Shown one piece after another: positions 34,727 through 45,010 of a stretch of DNA of 64,000 nt; positions within the stretch are counted from its first letter, which is position 1; each line of letters opens with the position of its first letter. This DNA is from Symbiodinium natans (taxonomy: Eukaryota > Sar > Dinophyceae > Suessiales > Symbiodiniaceae). The translations under genes and the position numbers were made by a program. Under the pieces are notes generated by a model. The model was not told the origin of the DNA. It saw only the letters and a list, made by a program, of their open reading frames with translations, and did not search any database. The stretch is taken from contig CAJNDS010002325.1 in NCBI GenBank assembly GCA_905221605.1, positions 62,001 to 126,000 on the forward strand. Direction: 5' to 3'.

Positions 34727-36581
34727 AGCACAAAGGACAGGTGCCGTGAGATTTGCACTCGAGCTTCAGGCTGCTGCCTTCGGGTCCAGCTCGCTCTGGA
34801 CTAGGCGCTAGACATCTTCACAGGCACCATATGCCACCGTGATTTCTCATGTGAAAGCTAGTGAAGCCGAGCTGGTTGGGGCCAAATTTGCCAGCAGCAG
34901 CAGATGATGATGTAGCTAGGGCGAACCAAGTCAAATCAGGAATCAAGGTCACACGGCATTGAGGGAGAGCTACCCACTTCAAGACCAGAATCGTGCACCC
35001 CTGAAACCGAGCCTTAAATTAATCCCAAAAAACCGTCGACACACCGGAACCCGGCAAAGGGCTTCGTCAGGCTGGATTCCTTTCTCCAAGAGCTGGCGGC
35101 ATTGCCCTCCACAACGCTTGGGATCTCATTGTCTGTTTTTTGTGGATTTCCTTCTGATCATCCATAAGGTGGCCTTCTACTCTCACAAGAGCACCCCCTC
35201 CTCACCAGCATGTGGCAGGCGAGTCCATAACCGCAAACCCAGGATACGAGACCAGTTGGGGTTTCAGAGCGTCTTCGTCCGAAGTGCGGGGCTTGTGGCT
35301 TTTGGTGCAGCTTGGCTTGGCTCAGGGTTTGGCTTGGCTTGGGCCTTGGCTTGCTGCTTGGCTTGGCTCGGCTTTTGGCTTAGTTTTGTTCGGCCCCAAA
35401 AAGTGCAGGCTGTTTTTGTTTATTATAAATTTCCTGGGTGTGTCTTGTTGCAGCCTGCCCTATGTGCAAACACAGTGGGCTTATGCCGGGCCTAAACCAG
35501 GTTCATATGCGTTTGGAGGCAAGCCCTCTTTGATGGCATATGCTCTTCAAAGCCAGCTTGCACGTCGTAAAAAAGTGCTCCTACGGGCTTTAAGCAACTC
35601 CTCTTGATGGCATGATGTGCTTCAAAAAAGCTTGGGGCGCAAACTGCACCTAACAAAGGGCTCGTTGGGGCAGTTGGGGCACGGATTTCTGAGCAGAATC
35701 ATCCAGTTCCGTCTGAAAGGATAGTGGTCACCCTCCAAGAACTCGTGAACATTCACGCTATTGTAATTTGGGTGTACGTGTTGAACTTCAGAGCTTGGGA
35801 TTTCGGGCTTCGAAAGCTTCTAAACGGGATATACTTCCGCAAACTTATACGACTTCCGAGTTTAAGAGATCCTCGGCCAGAGCCTTGAACTTAAAATCGA
35901 GTAGCCTTCTCGGCAATTCGAATCACCTCATCACCTTACCTCGATACCCCCAGAGACAAAGCCCAAACTCCTGAAGCGGAGCAGGAGGAAATCCACTCGA
36001 TGCTAAAGCCTACGCCCCTGTTGACTGTACATTGACAGCTTCTCAGAATCGGGAAAGAATCTGTTTTGTGTCATTTACTTATTGTTCTCCACACAGCTGC
36101 TTTAGGGCAGCAGCTACTCCGCTATAGCAGCCTCCGAACATCACTATATAAGCATCCGACCCCGGTCAGAACCCGAGACAAGAGCTCGCGGATGCTATGA
36201 TGCGAGTCTGAAAGTCAAGCCTGAAATTGCCAGAACGAGCGTGCAGCGCCTCACGCTACATTCTTCCGCCCTGGTTTGTGAGAAGCTGCCCGGCAATGTA
36301 CTGAGCAGATGCTAGAGAAGCTGGGGCAGCGACGCCGTGGGCTCAAGATCGTCAGGTGTTGAGCATGGTTACCCTCTTTCATACGGATACCACAGATCGC
36401 TCCTGGGCTCTGTGTCCCTCACGTCCTGGCCCCGAAAAGGCACTGTTTTTTGGCTAGGGGAGGATCGCCATGCGTCGCTACCCCTGATGCCTCCGAAACA
36501 TCGGCATGGCAGTACCGCAGACCCCTTCCTACGCACTGGACCTATCGGCTGGAGGATGCTGTGGGCAGGATAGATTCTGCG
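34727..36581. other. Unique DNA with a GCTTGGCTTGG-rich tract
   Basis: 35308-35385 is rich in TTGGC units (TTGGCTTGGCTCGG), similar to the duplicated segment in HIR intron 1. 35540-35650 has a faint match to the GC-hairpin repeat (CCAGCTTGCACG and CTTGGGGCGCA). No gene was recognised. Confidence 0.4.
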
Positions 36582-36914
36582 CTTAGGGTTTAGGGTTTAG
36601 GGTTTAGGGTTCAGGGTTTAGGGTTTAGGGTTTAGGGTTTAGCTTCAATACCCTTGCAACCACCCCTCCTGCAAGACATATCCAACGCAACCTAGCCGCT
36701 TCAAAAGACGATCTCGCTCCACCCGCACGCGGTGCAGCGGTGGACCAGTGCAGTCTCACCACTGGCCTAAATTCACGCGAGGCTTTTGGGCCTTATGGCA
36801 CCCTAAACCCTGAACCCTAAAACCCTAAAACTCTAACACCCTGAAACCCAAAAACCCTAAAACCCTAAAACCCTGAAACCCTGAAACCCTAAAACCCCAA
36901 AAACCCTAAACCCT
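36582..36914. repeat. Telomeric arrays, second with octamer units
   Basis: TTTAGGG at 36582-36642. 36800-36914 is dominated by CCCTAAAA and CCCTGAAA octamers. Confidence 0.93.
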
Positions 36915-37750
36915 CATGGCTCATAAACGACGATGCATGTCGTGGTTGATGCTCGGTGGGTGCGTCTTCTGGGGCATTGATGATGGGTCAGCAGGGATTA
37001 CCATCCAGATAGGGCTGTAGGATAACAGCCACGAGTTGGTCAAGGATTGCAACCTCCTAAATCCAAGACTCTAGTGCCAAAGGCCCTCAACAACATCGAA
37101 GTTCTGAGTTACTGTAGAAGGCGGACACCGCCCTCGACTTGCGCAAGCGGGGCGGCCCCGGGACATGTTGGAAGATCAGGAAGTGGATAAATTCTGATGG
37201 CGTGGACGTTTCAATATGAATCATTTTTTGGTTGCTCAGTGAGAGAACTGCCGTCTTAAAGTTTATTCGGCAATTAACGGTATAAATAACATGTGCACCA
37301 AAAAACGCACTTGTCAATGACATGACACACGCAACTCACGCAACTTGCAATGCGCCTCGAAGTGGCCACGCTTCGTGCAACCACCCTGTTGGTGGCGCAC
37401 CTGACCAAGCCATGGCTATTGCTCGTATATACATATTTATATATATATATACATACAATGTACAGATGCATTTGTTTATAAGGTTCTTAGGGCGCATTAT
37501 ATGTATACGTATATATCATGGTCAGCTTAGTTAGCTTTCTAGAATCTCTCGCCGCGCTGAAACCGTACCCTGCTTTTGGCTAAAGTCAGCGTCTTGCATG
37601 GCTGAGATGCTTCGGTTGGGAATCCAAACGCAATGCCTATTTCGTCGTTGCGACTAGATACTTCGCAGCTGGCGCCCTTTTGTTGGTTTGGGGTCTTAGC
37701 GTAGTACTGGCACGATTCCTCAGCGTCTTGCTGCCGTCTGGCCAGAGCAC
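36915..37750. other. Unique DNA with an AT-rich patch
   Basis: 37425-37520 is AT-rich with TATATATATATACATACA. Nothing else was recognised. Confidence 0.45.
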
Positions 37751-38008
37751 GCACTGGCAACATGCACGTTATCGTCGTTGTGCAGGCAGGGATGCCCTGT
37801 CCACTCGCACACGCTGGCAACGTGGACGTTATCATCGTGCCTGTGTGTATGCTCAGGTCATAACATGGATGTTGTGATCGTGCGGGCATGGATGCTCTGG
37901 CTGATCGATGCAGTGGTAACACGGACGTGCTTATCGTTCGGGCATGGCTGCTCTGGCCAATGGGTTCTTTGGGCATGGTTGCTCTGGCCAATGGAGTCTT
38001 TCCAACAG
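37751..38008 (+). repeat. Degenerate tandem repeat (GGCATGGATGCTCTGGC type)
   Basis: Four to five degenerate units contain CACGTTATCGT or GACGTTATCAT followed by GGCATGG(A/T)TGCTCTGGC. The last two units (GGGCATGG(T/C)TGCTCTGGCCAATGG) are nearly identical. Confidence 0.6.
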
Positions 38009-38101
38009 AAACGGAAGTCCAAAGACGCCAAAAGCTGGTCCCTGTTGCGTTCTCGGCCCATACCGTAGACCCTAATTGCAAGCCTTACATCCTCAAAAAG
38101 A

Positions 38102-38166
38102 CCTAAACCCTAGAAACCAAAAACCCGAAAACCGTAAAAGCCCGATAAACCCATTAACCCTAAACC
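38102..38166. repeat. Degenerate telomere-like run
   Basis: CCTAAACCC-like units with many substitutions (CCCGAAAACC, CCGTAAAAG), downstream of the HIR-type gene. Confidence 0.65.
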
Positions 38167-38494
38167 ATGGGGGGTTGGGGGGTTCAGGGCGCAACCACAC
38201 CCCAACAAGCACGAGACGGTCCTCGTTTACTAGCGCAACATGCCAGCCATCAGTACATCAATTCCTTTGGGTTGTTAACAGCAGTCTCAGGATTGTTGAC
38301 TGCAGTCTGGTGCCACGCCTACCAGTTTCAGTGAGCTGGCTCCTTGATTAATTGCATGCGGCTGTTCTATTCAAACAGGGGCAGACTCCCAGCATGCTTG
38401 CGGGCCAAGCAGCTCATATGGGACGGCTGCAAAACTAAATCTGATCCCAGCGTTCTTTGCTGTGATCACTTGGCTTCGTCAGCCCAAGTGGAGC

Positions 38495-40741
38495 TTACCC
38501 AAAAAGGCCTCCTTTCATCTGTTGCTGACCGGCAGCGGTGAGGAAGCCCTCACGGATCTGGGAACCCAGGTCTGCGACGGCCGAGGGCCCGTGCGGGACC
38601 ACAATGGAGCCGTGGCTGCCGGCAAACTCCTTCAGCGTGTCCAGATACCTCAGTTCCAGGAGGGGCTACTAAGGCCTTAAAATCCCCCATAATGAACCCG
38701 AAAAAAGGGCCTTTAAAGGGACTATAGGGTATGATAGCCCATCCTGGTTAGCTGCGGGAGCAATGGAAAGCAGAGTGAGGGTATGAGTAAGGTAGGAACA
38801 AGGCGCTGGGTCATGATCATCATGTGCATGGCCTCTTTCTCGGACATGCCGCTGTCCTTCATGAACTTCATGGAGTCCTGGAATCCCTGTGCCATGGCCG
38901 CGCGCATGTTGGCCATGCCGACCCCGGCCAGGCGCTTGGCCTCAGCATCAGCCTCCGATGCCTCACACACAAGGCGATCAGGGACGGAGCAGCCAACGGA
39001 AACAAGTGTGGTTTCAGGTGCTGTCCGCTTCAACTCTGCAACACTTCTGGAGCTGCAGGGTTTTGACTTAGGACAATGAGATGCTTCTTATGCTGGCCCC
39101 GCCTGTTGATACTGTTTGTCGTGGTTCAGTGTTTTGTGCTGCGCCGTGTCTTTTGCTATGCCCTTCCCGCCCCTTTCTGTTGTGGGTGTTTCTTTCTTCA
39201 TGCTGACGAGGTGTTTCTTGTTGTGTTTGCCCAGTTTTTGCTGTTGCGCAAGCCGCTAGCGACTTCTGTGTCTGGGGCCGAGCTTGAGCCCCAGCATCAC
39301 AACTTATAGGGCTTGCGGTTGCTTGTGAAACGAAAGGGACCATGTTTCTACAACTATGAGCAAGCCGTGGCCAGGCTGTTGCTTGATGCAAACGTGCCCG
39401 GCCTGTTAAAAACATGGCTTGGCTTTGGCTTGGCTTTGTCATATAGCATGCAGCCCCACCCAACCCCCCCTTCCAATTGCCGCCCCACCAAAAACAAGAC
39501 ATGCTTGGTTGGGGCGGCTGTGGCCGGGCTGATGTTTGATGCAAGTGTGCCCAATGTGGCTTGACTTTGGCTTGGTTTTGTTACATTGCAGGAGGGCTCC
39601 TTTCTAATAACGGGAGGACTGGGGAGCATAAGAAGTCTAAGGTCAGCATAGGAATAACTTCACGCAATGGAGCTAACCTGGAGCATTAGAAAAAACATGT
39701 TCGAGGATAAGAGCTTGCAACAGCTTCTGGCGCACGGAGAGAAGAAGCAAAAGGGTATGGCACAAGAAAAGCACCCAGTCCTTTGACTTCACTACGCTCG
39801 CCTGCCACTTGTTTCTTGGTTTAAGTTTACGGCTTGACGACCGCATTTTTGAAGTCTAAACGCCGTTTTAACCTTAGAGGGCGGCCAAGTAGTACAAAAG
39901 GAAGCCCATGGAAGGTCCATCATATGCCGACAACTTTTCAGAGGCTTGATCCTCAAAATTTCAAGCACTGCCTGTAGGGAGTCTTTTGAGCTAGACCCTA
40001 AACCCTAAACCCTGTATAACCCTAAAATCCTAAACCCCTAAACCCTAAACCCCAAGCCCGGTGGTGGGAGCTCTGAAAGGGCAGACATGCTAGATTATAT
40101 CAAGCAGTGTTGGCATCTGGAGAGAAGGAGGGAGCAGGACATGCAACTACAAACAGCCAGTGGAAACTGCCGTACTTTTCTGGGCCGGCCTTGATCTTCA
40201 GCAGCTTATCAGCCTCGCCTTTTTCAAAGGCCGCTTCACGCTGCCTCCGCGAGGCGTTGATCTCGTTCATGGCATCGAGGACGGACCTCTCGGGCTGGAT
40301 GTCGGTAATCAGCACATTGATCATGTCGTAGCCGTACTGGCCCATGGCCTTCTTCACAGAGTCCAGAATCTCCGCGACCATCTTCTCTTTGGCCTCGTAG
40401 CTCTCGTCGAGGGTCATGGTGGGCAGTGTAGACCTCAAGACGTTGTCCACCTCCGCTTTGATCTGCTCCTGCGGGCTGGCGATGTCGAAGACCGCCACCT
40501 TCACCATGTCTTTGAGTATGCGGTACTGCACCGCTGTGGAAACGGACACCGTAACATTGTCTTTGGTCTTGCAGTCCGATCGGCACATCTGCTGGTTCAC
40601 CGCCAGTGAGACAGACTGCACAGTGGTGCAAGGGAAGCAAATGCAGCTGCAGCCTGGTTCTTGCATCCCCTGGTATTCCCCGAACTTCTGAACCACGCCG
40701 ATGGACCCGGTGTCAATGCATGAGAGGCAGCAGCACGACAT
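38495..40741 (-). CDS. HIR-type SPFH/band-7 membrane-scaffold protein, 3 exons
   Basis: The exons on the minus strand are 40741-40190, 38961-38807 and 38648-38495. They total 861 bp and give 286 residues plus TAA, the usual length of plant hypersensitive-induced-response (HIR) proteins. Residues 1-8 are MSCCCLSC, a Cys-rich start that could be palmitoylated. Plant HIRs usually have Gly2 for myristoylation and this one does not. Family-like landmarks in order are EPGCSC near 28, KTKDNV near 58, a QIKAEV helix, YGYDMINVLITDIQP near 135, MNEINASRR near 160, the Glu/Ala-rich coiled-coil segment across junction 1 (GEADKLLKIK then ASEADAEAK), TQYLDTLKEF across junction 2, and PHGPSAV near the C-terminus. 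The protein ends MKGGLFG. HIR proteins are SPFH-family members that oligomerise at membrane microdomains; their role in protists is not established. The start is the first ATG that gives a family-like N-terminus, and the frame stays open further upstream only through a TTG. Exon phases close exactly. No neighbouring gene is identifiable, so context says nothing about its role. Frame, length and motifs are seen; function is inferred from the family. Confidence 0.9.
38649..38806 (-). other. Intron 2 of the HIR-type gene (GC-AG), containing a TIR element
   Basis: The intron is 158 bp. The donor is ACCCA|GCGCC at 38806 and the acceptor is CTGAG|GTATC at 38649. This is the cut that gives TQYLDT, the residues expected in HIR proteins at this point. 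Other cuts leave the frame wrong or add a residue. Positions 38656-38747 form a palindromic element with ends CCAGGAGGGGCTA and CCAGGATGGGCTA. That element makes up about 60 percent of the intron and stops 7 bases from the 3' splice site. Confidence 0.8.
38656..38747. mobile_element. 92-bp TIR element inside intron 2 (introner candidate)
   Basis: The two ends are inverted copies (CCAGGAGGGGCTACTAAGG and CCAGGATGGGCTATCAT). The interior contains a TTTAAAGGGCC/GGCCTTAAAA pairing. It has no coding capacity. It resembles the other short hairpin elements in this window in size and style. No clear target-site duplication was seen. An intron made mostly of such an element is what is expected of an introner, but one copy in one intron does not prove it. 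Confidence 0.6.
38962..40189 (-). other. Intron 1 of the HIR-type gene (GC-AG)
   Basis: The intron is 1228 bp. The donor is AAG|GCCGGC at 40189 and the acceptor is GTGAG|GCATCG at 38962. Splicing here joins KIK to ASEADAEAK in frame, which restores the conserved coiled-coil segment. The GC is repeated at both ends, so the exact cut could slide by two bases without changing the protein. The intron carries an interstitial telomeric array at 39995-40054. It also carries an imperfect direct duplication of about 150 bp (roughly 39360-39440 against 39511-39595) rich in TTGGCTTTGGC. Several open frames inside it look like chance. Confidence 0.8.
39995..40054. repeat. Telomeric-type array within HIR intron 1
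   Basis: CCCTAAA units with two interruptions (TGTATAA and one expanded unit). This is the only array clearly inside a transcribed unit. On the gene's coding strand it reads TTTAGGG. Confidence 0.85.
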
Positions 40742-41658
40742 GGCCGCGCAAGGGTCTACTCTTGGACTTGCAGGCGTCAATGTTTAACACCCTGCTCGGA
40801 GCCCTGTGTCGCAGCCGTGATGACAAGAACTCGACATGACTAACATCTTCTTCACGTCACGTTGGGGAGACCTAGCTGGATCATAGCCGCTTTGTGTTGG
40901 ATTGCGTCCTCTCGGCACTGGCTTCTCCTTCCTAATGTACCAGGCTCTTGAAGTTGAACATGGCATCGCTTGCCCTAATATGTGAGGACCCACGATGCTC
41001 CCTGTGCCTCTGCGCTCCCAAGCTGCTCGCAGATGTCGTCCAGTGACAGCAGCTCATCCATCAACGTCACGCGCATCTCCTGATCAAGACCCTTGCAAGA
41101 GCATACGATGGGAGCAATCGCGACAGCTGCCGCTTCGCAGGTTGGGAAAAAGCCGACACTTGCGGATGAAGTAGTAAAAAGCAGTTGCTACGTCTGGATG
41201 AATGAAAGGTGATCACGGTGGCTGAGCTTCAAGTGGTGAAGCAGTGGCTTGGGGCTGCTTCTGGGATGTACTAGTGTCAAGGCTTCAGAAGACCTAGTCG
41301 TTCGAAGGTAGGAAGGCCAAATTCCCGCAGCTGAGTCGAATAGCTACCGAATCTACACGCATAGTTTTTGGGAGCCTCCAGCAGGGACTGTTTGAGCAAT
41401 CTCCCACATATTTCACGATCTTTGTGCAGCTATTTTTCAAACCTTAGCCACAGGTGCCTGCATCCCACCACTTTTCTCACTGGATCCCAACGCGGAATCT
41501 TAAGCTGTAAACCTGAAAGAAACAAGTCTGAAATATTCTGAAATTTAGACACGACGCTAGACCCGAGCCGCCTAGCATTTAAGCCCAAGCCCCAACGACT
41601 CAAATTCCTAGGGTAGTTGCATGGTCCCTGAGTATGCGCCCCCCACATAAACCCCATA
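40742..41658. other. Upstream of the HIR-type gene; no feature recognised
   Basis: This stretch would hold the promoter and any splice-leader acceptor of the minus-strand gene. Several AG dinucleotides lie within 40 bases of the ATG, but none can be singled out. No second gene, TATA-like box or repeat was recognised. Confidence 0.4.
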
Positions 41659-42232
41659 ACCCTAAACCCTAAACCCTAAACCCTAAACCCCATTCATACT
41701 TCAGATCCCTTTGCAGAACTTAAGGGACCGTGTAGCCACATCAAAGCACTAAACCCTAAACCCTAAACCCTAGACCCTAGACCCTAAACCCTAAACCCTA
41801 AACCCTAAACCCTAAACCCTAAACCCTAAACCCCACACCCTACACCCTACACCCTAAAGCTTAAACCCTTGGGTCCCTCTGGCACCTCGCAGTGTGAGCA
41901 TCGCAGCTCGCCTGTCCGGTTGCGCAACTTTCGGAAGGGCCAACTTGGGGTTTAGGGTTTAGGGTTTAGGGTTTAGGGTTTGGGGTTCAGGGTTTAGGGT
42001 TTAGGGTTTAGGGTTTAGGGTTTAGGGTTTAGGGCTTGCAGTAGGGTTTAGGGTTTTGGGGCCTCTGAGGCCAGACTGCAAGGGCTCAAAGGGTTTAGGA
42101 TTAAGGGGCATTACTTGGGATTTTTGTTGCTCTTTTTTTGGGGGAATTTGGATGGTTGCTCTAGGGTTCTACTGGGGTTTGGGGCTCAGGCTTTAGGGGT
42201 GTTGGGGTTTAGGGTCTAGGGTTTGGGGCTTT
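41659..42232. repeat. Three telomeric arrays plus a degenerate tail
   Basis: CCCTAAA at 41659-41691 and 41749-41869 (with CCCTAGA and CCCTACA variants, each in consecutive units); TTTAGGG at 41947-42060; degenerate units to 42232. Confidence 0.94.
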
Positions 42233-42674
42233 TGAAGTTTCGGACAGCCCCTCCACGAGCCCTTTGTTGCCGGGGGTGTTTGGTCCGAGAAGAGCGGCAA
42301 GGCTGCGGATGCTCTAATGGAAAAGGATGCAAACTGTAGGGGTTGACTATGTTTCTACACCCCATGCCAGCGCACGGCAAAGCCGAGCTGTGGACTGAAA
42401 TGGTGGCACAAACCGTTGCGAATGGCTTTGAGTTGCGCAGAGGCTTGTGACTCAGCTGCCTGCCAGAGAAGACATTGACGTTCTGCACAATCGGCGGTTG
42501 CGATGCTACCCCGTTGTCGCATTCGGACTGCATGTTGCAGCCTCCCCTATTTCGTTCGTCGGCATTTCCTTCGGCAGATGTGAGGTCCGGGCCCTCCCGG
42601 CATCCTCGCTGCTCGAGGTGAGGATTTGTGCCCCTCCACGTGGTCCCTTGTTTGACGATGCTTAAGGTGCAAAT

Positions 42675-42685
42675 CAATCTCTCGC

Positions 42686-42733
<48 letters not shown>

Positions 42734-43098
42734 CCTTCCCGACTCCGAAGAGGAGGCCGCCCTGTGTCTCCCTCGCCCTCGCTCTCTCGCTCTCTCGCTC
42801 TCTCGCTCTCTCGCTCTCTCGCTCTCTCGCTCTCTCGCTCTCTCGCTCTCTCGCGCTCTCTCGCTCTCTCGCTCTCTCGCTCTCGCTCTCTCGCTCTCTC
42901 GCTCTCTCGCTCTCTCGCTCTCTCGCTCTCTCGCTCTCTCGCTCTCTCGCTCTCTCGCTCTCTCGCTCTCTCGCTCTCTCGCTCTCTCGCTCTCTCTCTT
43001 CTTCTTCTTTTTCTTCTTCTTCTGCTTCTTCTTCGACGCGCTTTAGAGTCCCCCCCCGCAGGAGGAACCCGGCCAGCTCTTTCTCTCTCTCTCTCTCC

Positions 43099-43149
<51 letters not shown>

Positions 43150-43181
43150 CACGCTTCGCCCCCCAGAGGGGAGCCGCCCCG

Positions 43182-43242
<61 letters not shown>

Positions 43243-43245
43243 GTT
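42675..43245. repeat. CT/GA microsatellite block with period-8 core
   Basis: CT dinucleotide runs at about 42675-42730, 43080-43146 and 43185-43240 flank a CTCTCTCG octamer array (about 42780-42990) and a CTTCTT tract. GC-rich spacers of 40-70 bp separate the runs. Long Ser/Leu/Arg and Glu/Arg frames are artefacts. Confidence 0.95.
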
Positions 43246-43507
43246 CTGCACGCATCTGCTGCAGCTACATGCAAGCGCTGAAGTCCATGCTTGGCATGAC
43301 CTCATGAAGTCCAAATTCAGTCTCATGGGGGACTGTTGGACAAGAGGCAGCAGTGATGCAACAGATGCTATGCCAAAAAAGTTTGCAAATCATGTACACC
43401 GCAGGGTCCATTCTACAGCTTATGAAACACACTCATGGTGTGCTGGCTGTCCCCGGCAACTCTGCTGCGAGGGTGTCCAGGAAAGACCAAACACCCTTAC
43501 GTCGCAA
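43246..43507. other. Unique DNA, nothing recognised
   Basis: Open on the plus strand but continuous with the microsatellite frame; no motif. Confidence 0.4.
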
Positions 43508-43878
43508 AACCCTAAACCCCAAACCCTAAACCCCAAACCCAAACCCTAAACCCTACACCCTAAACCCTAAACCCTAAACCTTAAACAGCACCAGAGTGGC
43601 CCACGGGCCTGCATCGTTCTCCAGCCGCCCGTCTCCACAAAGTGGGCAGTGTACACCGGGCAGGAGGTGCTGCTCGAACAAGGCGCAGTCCTGAACTGTA
43701 TTTCGGCTTGAGGATTTCGGGTTTTGGGTTTGGGGTTTAGGGTTTAGGGTTTGGGGTTTCAGGTTTAGGGAAGCTGGACGCAACCGGACCCCAGTGCATG
43801 CCCTCGAAACCCTGTGAAAGCCCAGATGCACTTGAAGGATGCTTCAGGGTTTAGGGTTTAGGGTTTAGGGTTTAGGGA
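43508..43878. repeat. Three telomeric arrays
   Basis: CCCTAAA with CCCCAAA variants at 43508-43586; TTTAGGG at 43718-43770 and 43846-43878. Confidence 0.93.
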
Positions 43879-44129
43879 CCGTGATATGGTTTCTTTCCAC
43901 ATGCTCGAGCAAGATGTGTTGATCAACTACTGTCGTGAATGCAAGATCCTCTCCATGAAGACCCAGCGACAGTTCCTCATCAACGTGGGCTAAGAATGTC
44001 GCCACGCTTGCAATCGACGTTCCCTCCCCCGGCCTCTTCATTCTGGGCTTCGGCAAGGTGCTGTGCCTCATCCTCGCACATCGGAGGATGTGGAGAACGT
44101 CTTTCCACGATATTCCCATGCTTAATTAA
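43877..44129 (+). pseudogene. Two overlapping coding-like frames, apparent frameshift, function unknown
   Basis: Frame A (43877-43993) encodes 38 residues including VSFHMLEQDVLINYCREC and ends in TAA. Frame B (43986-44129) takes over with GLFILGFGKVLCLILAHRR and ends in TAA. Third positions are strongly G or C in both. A single-base indel near 43990 would fuse them. A telomeric array lies immediately upstream (43846-43878), so any earlier part is lost or in a distant exon. A further coding-like run (VQHMLAELFSVNGRECIER) lies on the same strand near 44250-44310. The family is not recognised. The opposite strand is also open over part of the region, so the coding strand is uncertain. Confidence 0.27.
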
Positions 44130-44776
44130 GCCACAGCCACTGTTTTTTGGCTTAAAACCAAAAAAAAAGAAGGCCACAGGATGCTTGGGATCCGTGCCTG
44201 TGCTCGCTGCACTTCGGCACACAGCTCCAGGTATATCTCCTGCTGGCGGGTTCAGCACATGTTGGCAGAACTGTTCTCAGTCAATGGTCGGGAGTGCATC
44301 GAACGCTCGGTGCTGGTTTTGGCGCTTGAGGGGTTGCAAGACTGCAGGAGCACGGCAAGTTGGACTAACTTTCCCTGGGCCAAAGTCATCTCCAGCTTAA
44401 ATTGGAAAGTCTGGGGGTCTCTTCGGCTGGAATGAGAGATCCTCAGCCCCGAAACTTACATACACTAGACTTCACTAAAAGTTAAGCTGCACCCCCGACC
44501 CCAAACCCGGAGAGCTTGTCCTCCTCCAGGGCAATCATGGCCTGACACTTCTGCGGAGGAGGATTTTGAAGTCCGGTTTTCCAGGCTGGTTTCTGTCACA
44601 CGATGAACGACCCCTGCATAGCACATACCACGCGGAGAAAGTGAGGTCATTGTTCAGCTTCGGGTTTTTTCGGTAAGGGCGCGCAAGCTCGTTGAGTTAC
44701 TGTGCCTTTTCTCTTTCTGCCGCATAGCAGCCACCGCAAGGTAAGAGCTACAGGGGAGTAGGAGGCGGGGTTGAGG

Positions 44777-44795
44777 GGGGGGGGGGGGGGGGGGG
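44777..44795. repeat. Poly-G run
   Basis: About 19 consecutive G. Confidence 0.9.
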
Positions 44796-44901
44796 TATGA
44801 TGAGCACAGGGCTTGGCATAGGCCCGACCATCAGAGGATCTGCGAGGCAACGTGCCGCAAAAGGTGTTTACACAGACACAGCCCGGTGAAAACCAGACTC
44901 A

Positions 44902-45010
44902 AAAACCCCCTGCTTCTTAGTAGGGAATGAGGGAATGAGGTACCCGGTACCCTATATAACTCCTTGAGGGCCCTGATTCCCTCATTCCCAGCGAAGAACC
45001 AGGGGGTGTT
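44902..45010. mobile_element. 109-bp hairpin element with about 38-bp TIRs
   Basis: The left end (44902-44940) and the reverse complement of the right end (44971-45010) match over nearly their full length, sharing ACCCCCTG, CTTCTT and GGGAATGAGGGAAT. The loop contains GGTACCCGGTACCC. It has no coding capacity and sits directly against the coding-like stretch on its right, so it could be an intron-forming or gene-disrupting insertion. Confidence 0.75.

Noticed and set aside
39068-39544. Separate 158-codon gene on the minus strand
   Set aside because: It lies wholly inside HIR intron 1, spans a duplicated low-complexity segment and has no domain.
42216-43549. Glu/Arg-rich and Ser/Leu-rich frames of 217-352 codons
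   Set aside because: They are produced by the CT/GA microsatellite; the non-repeat tails show no motif.
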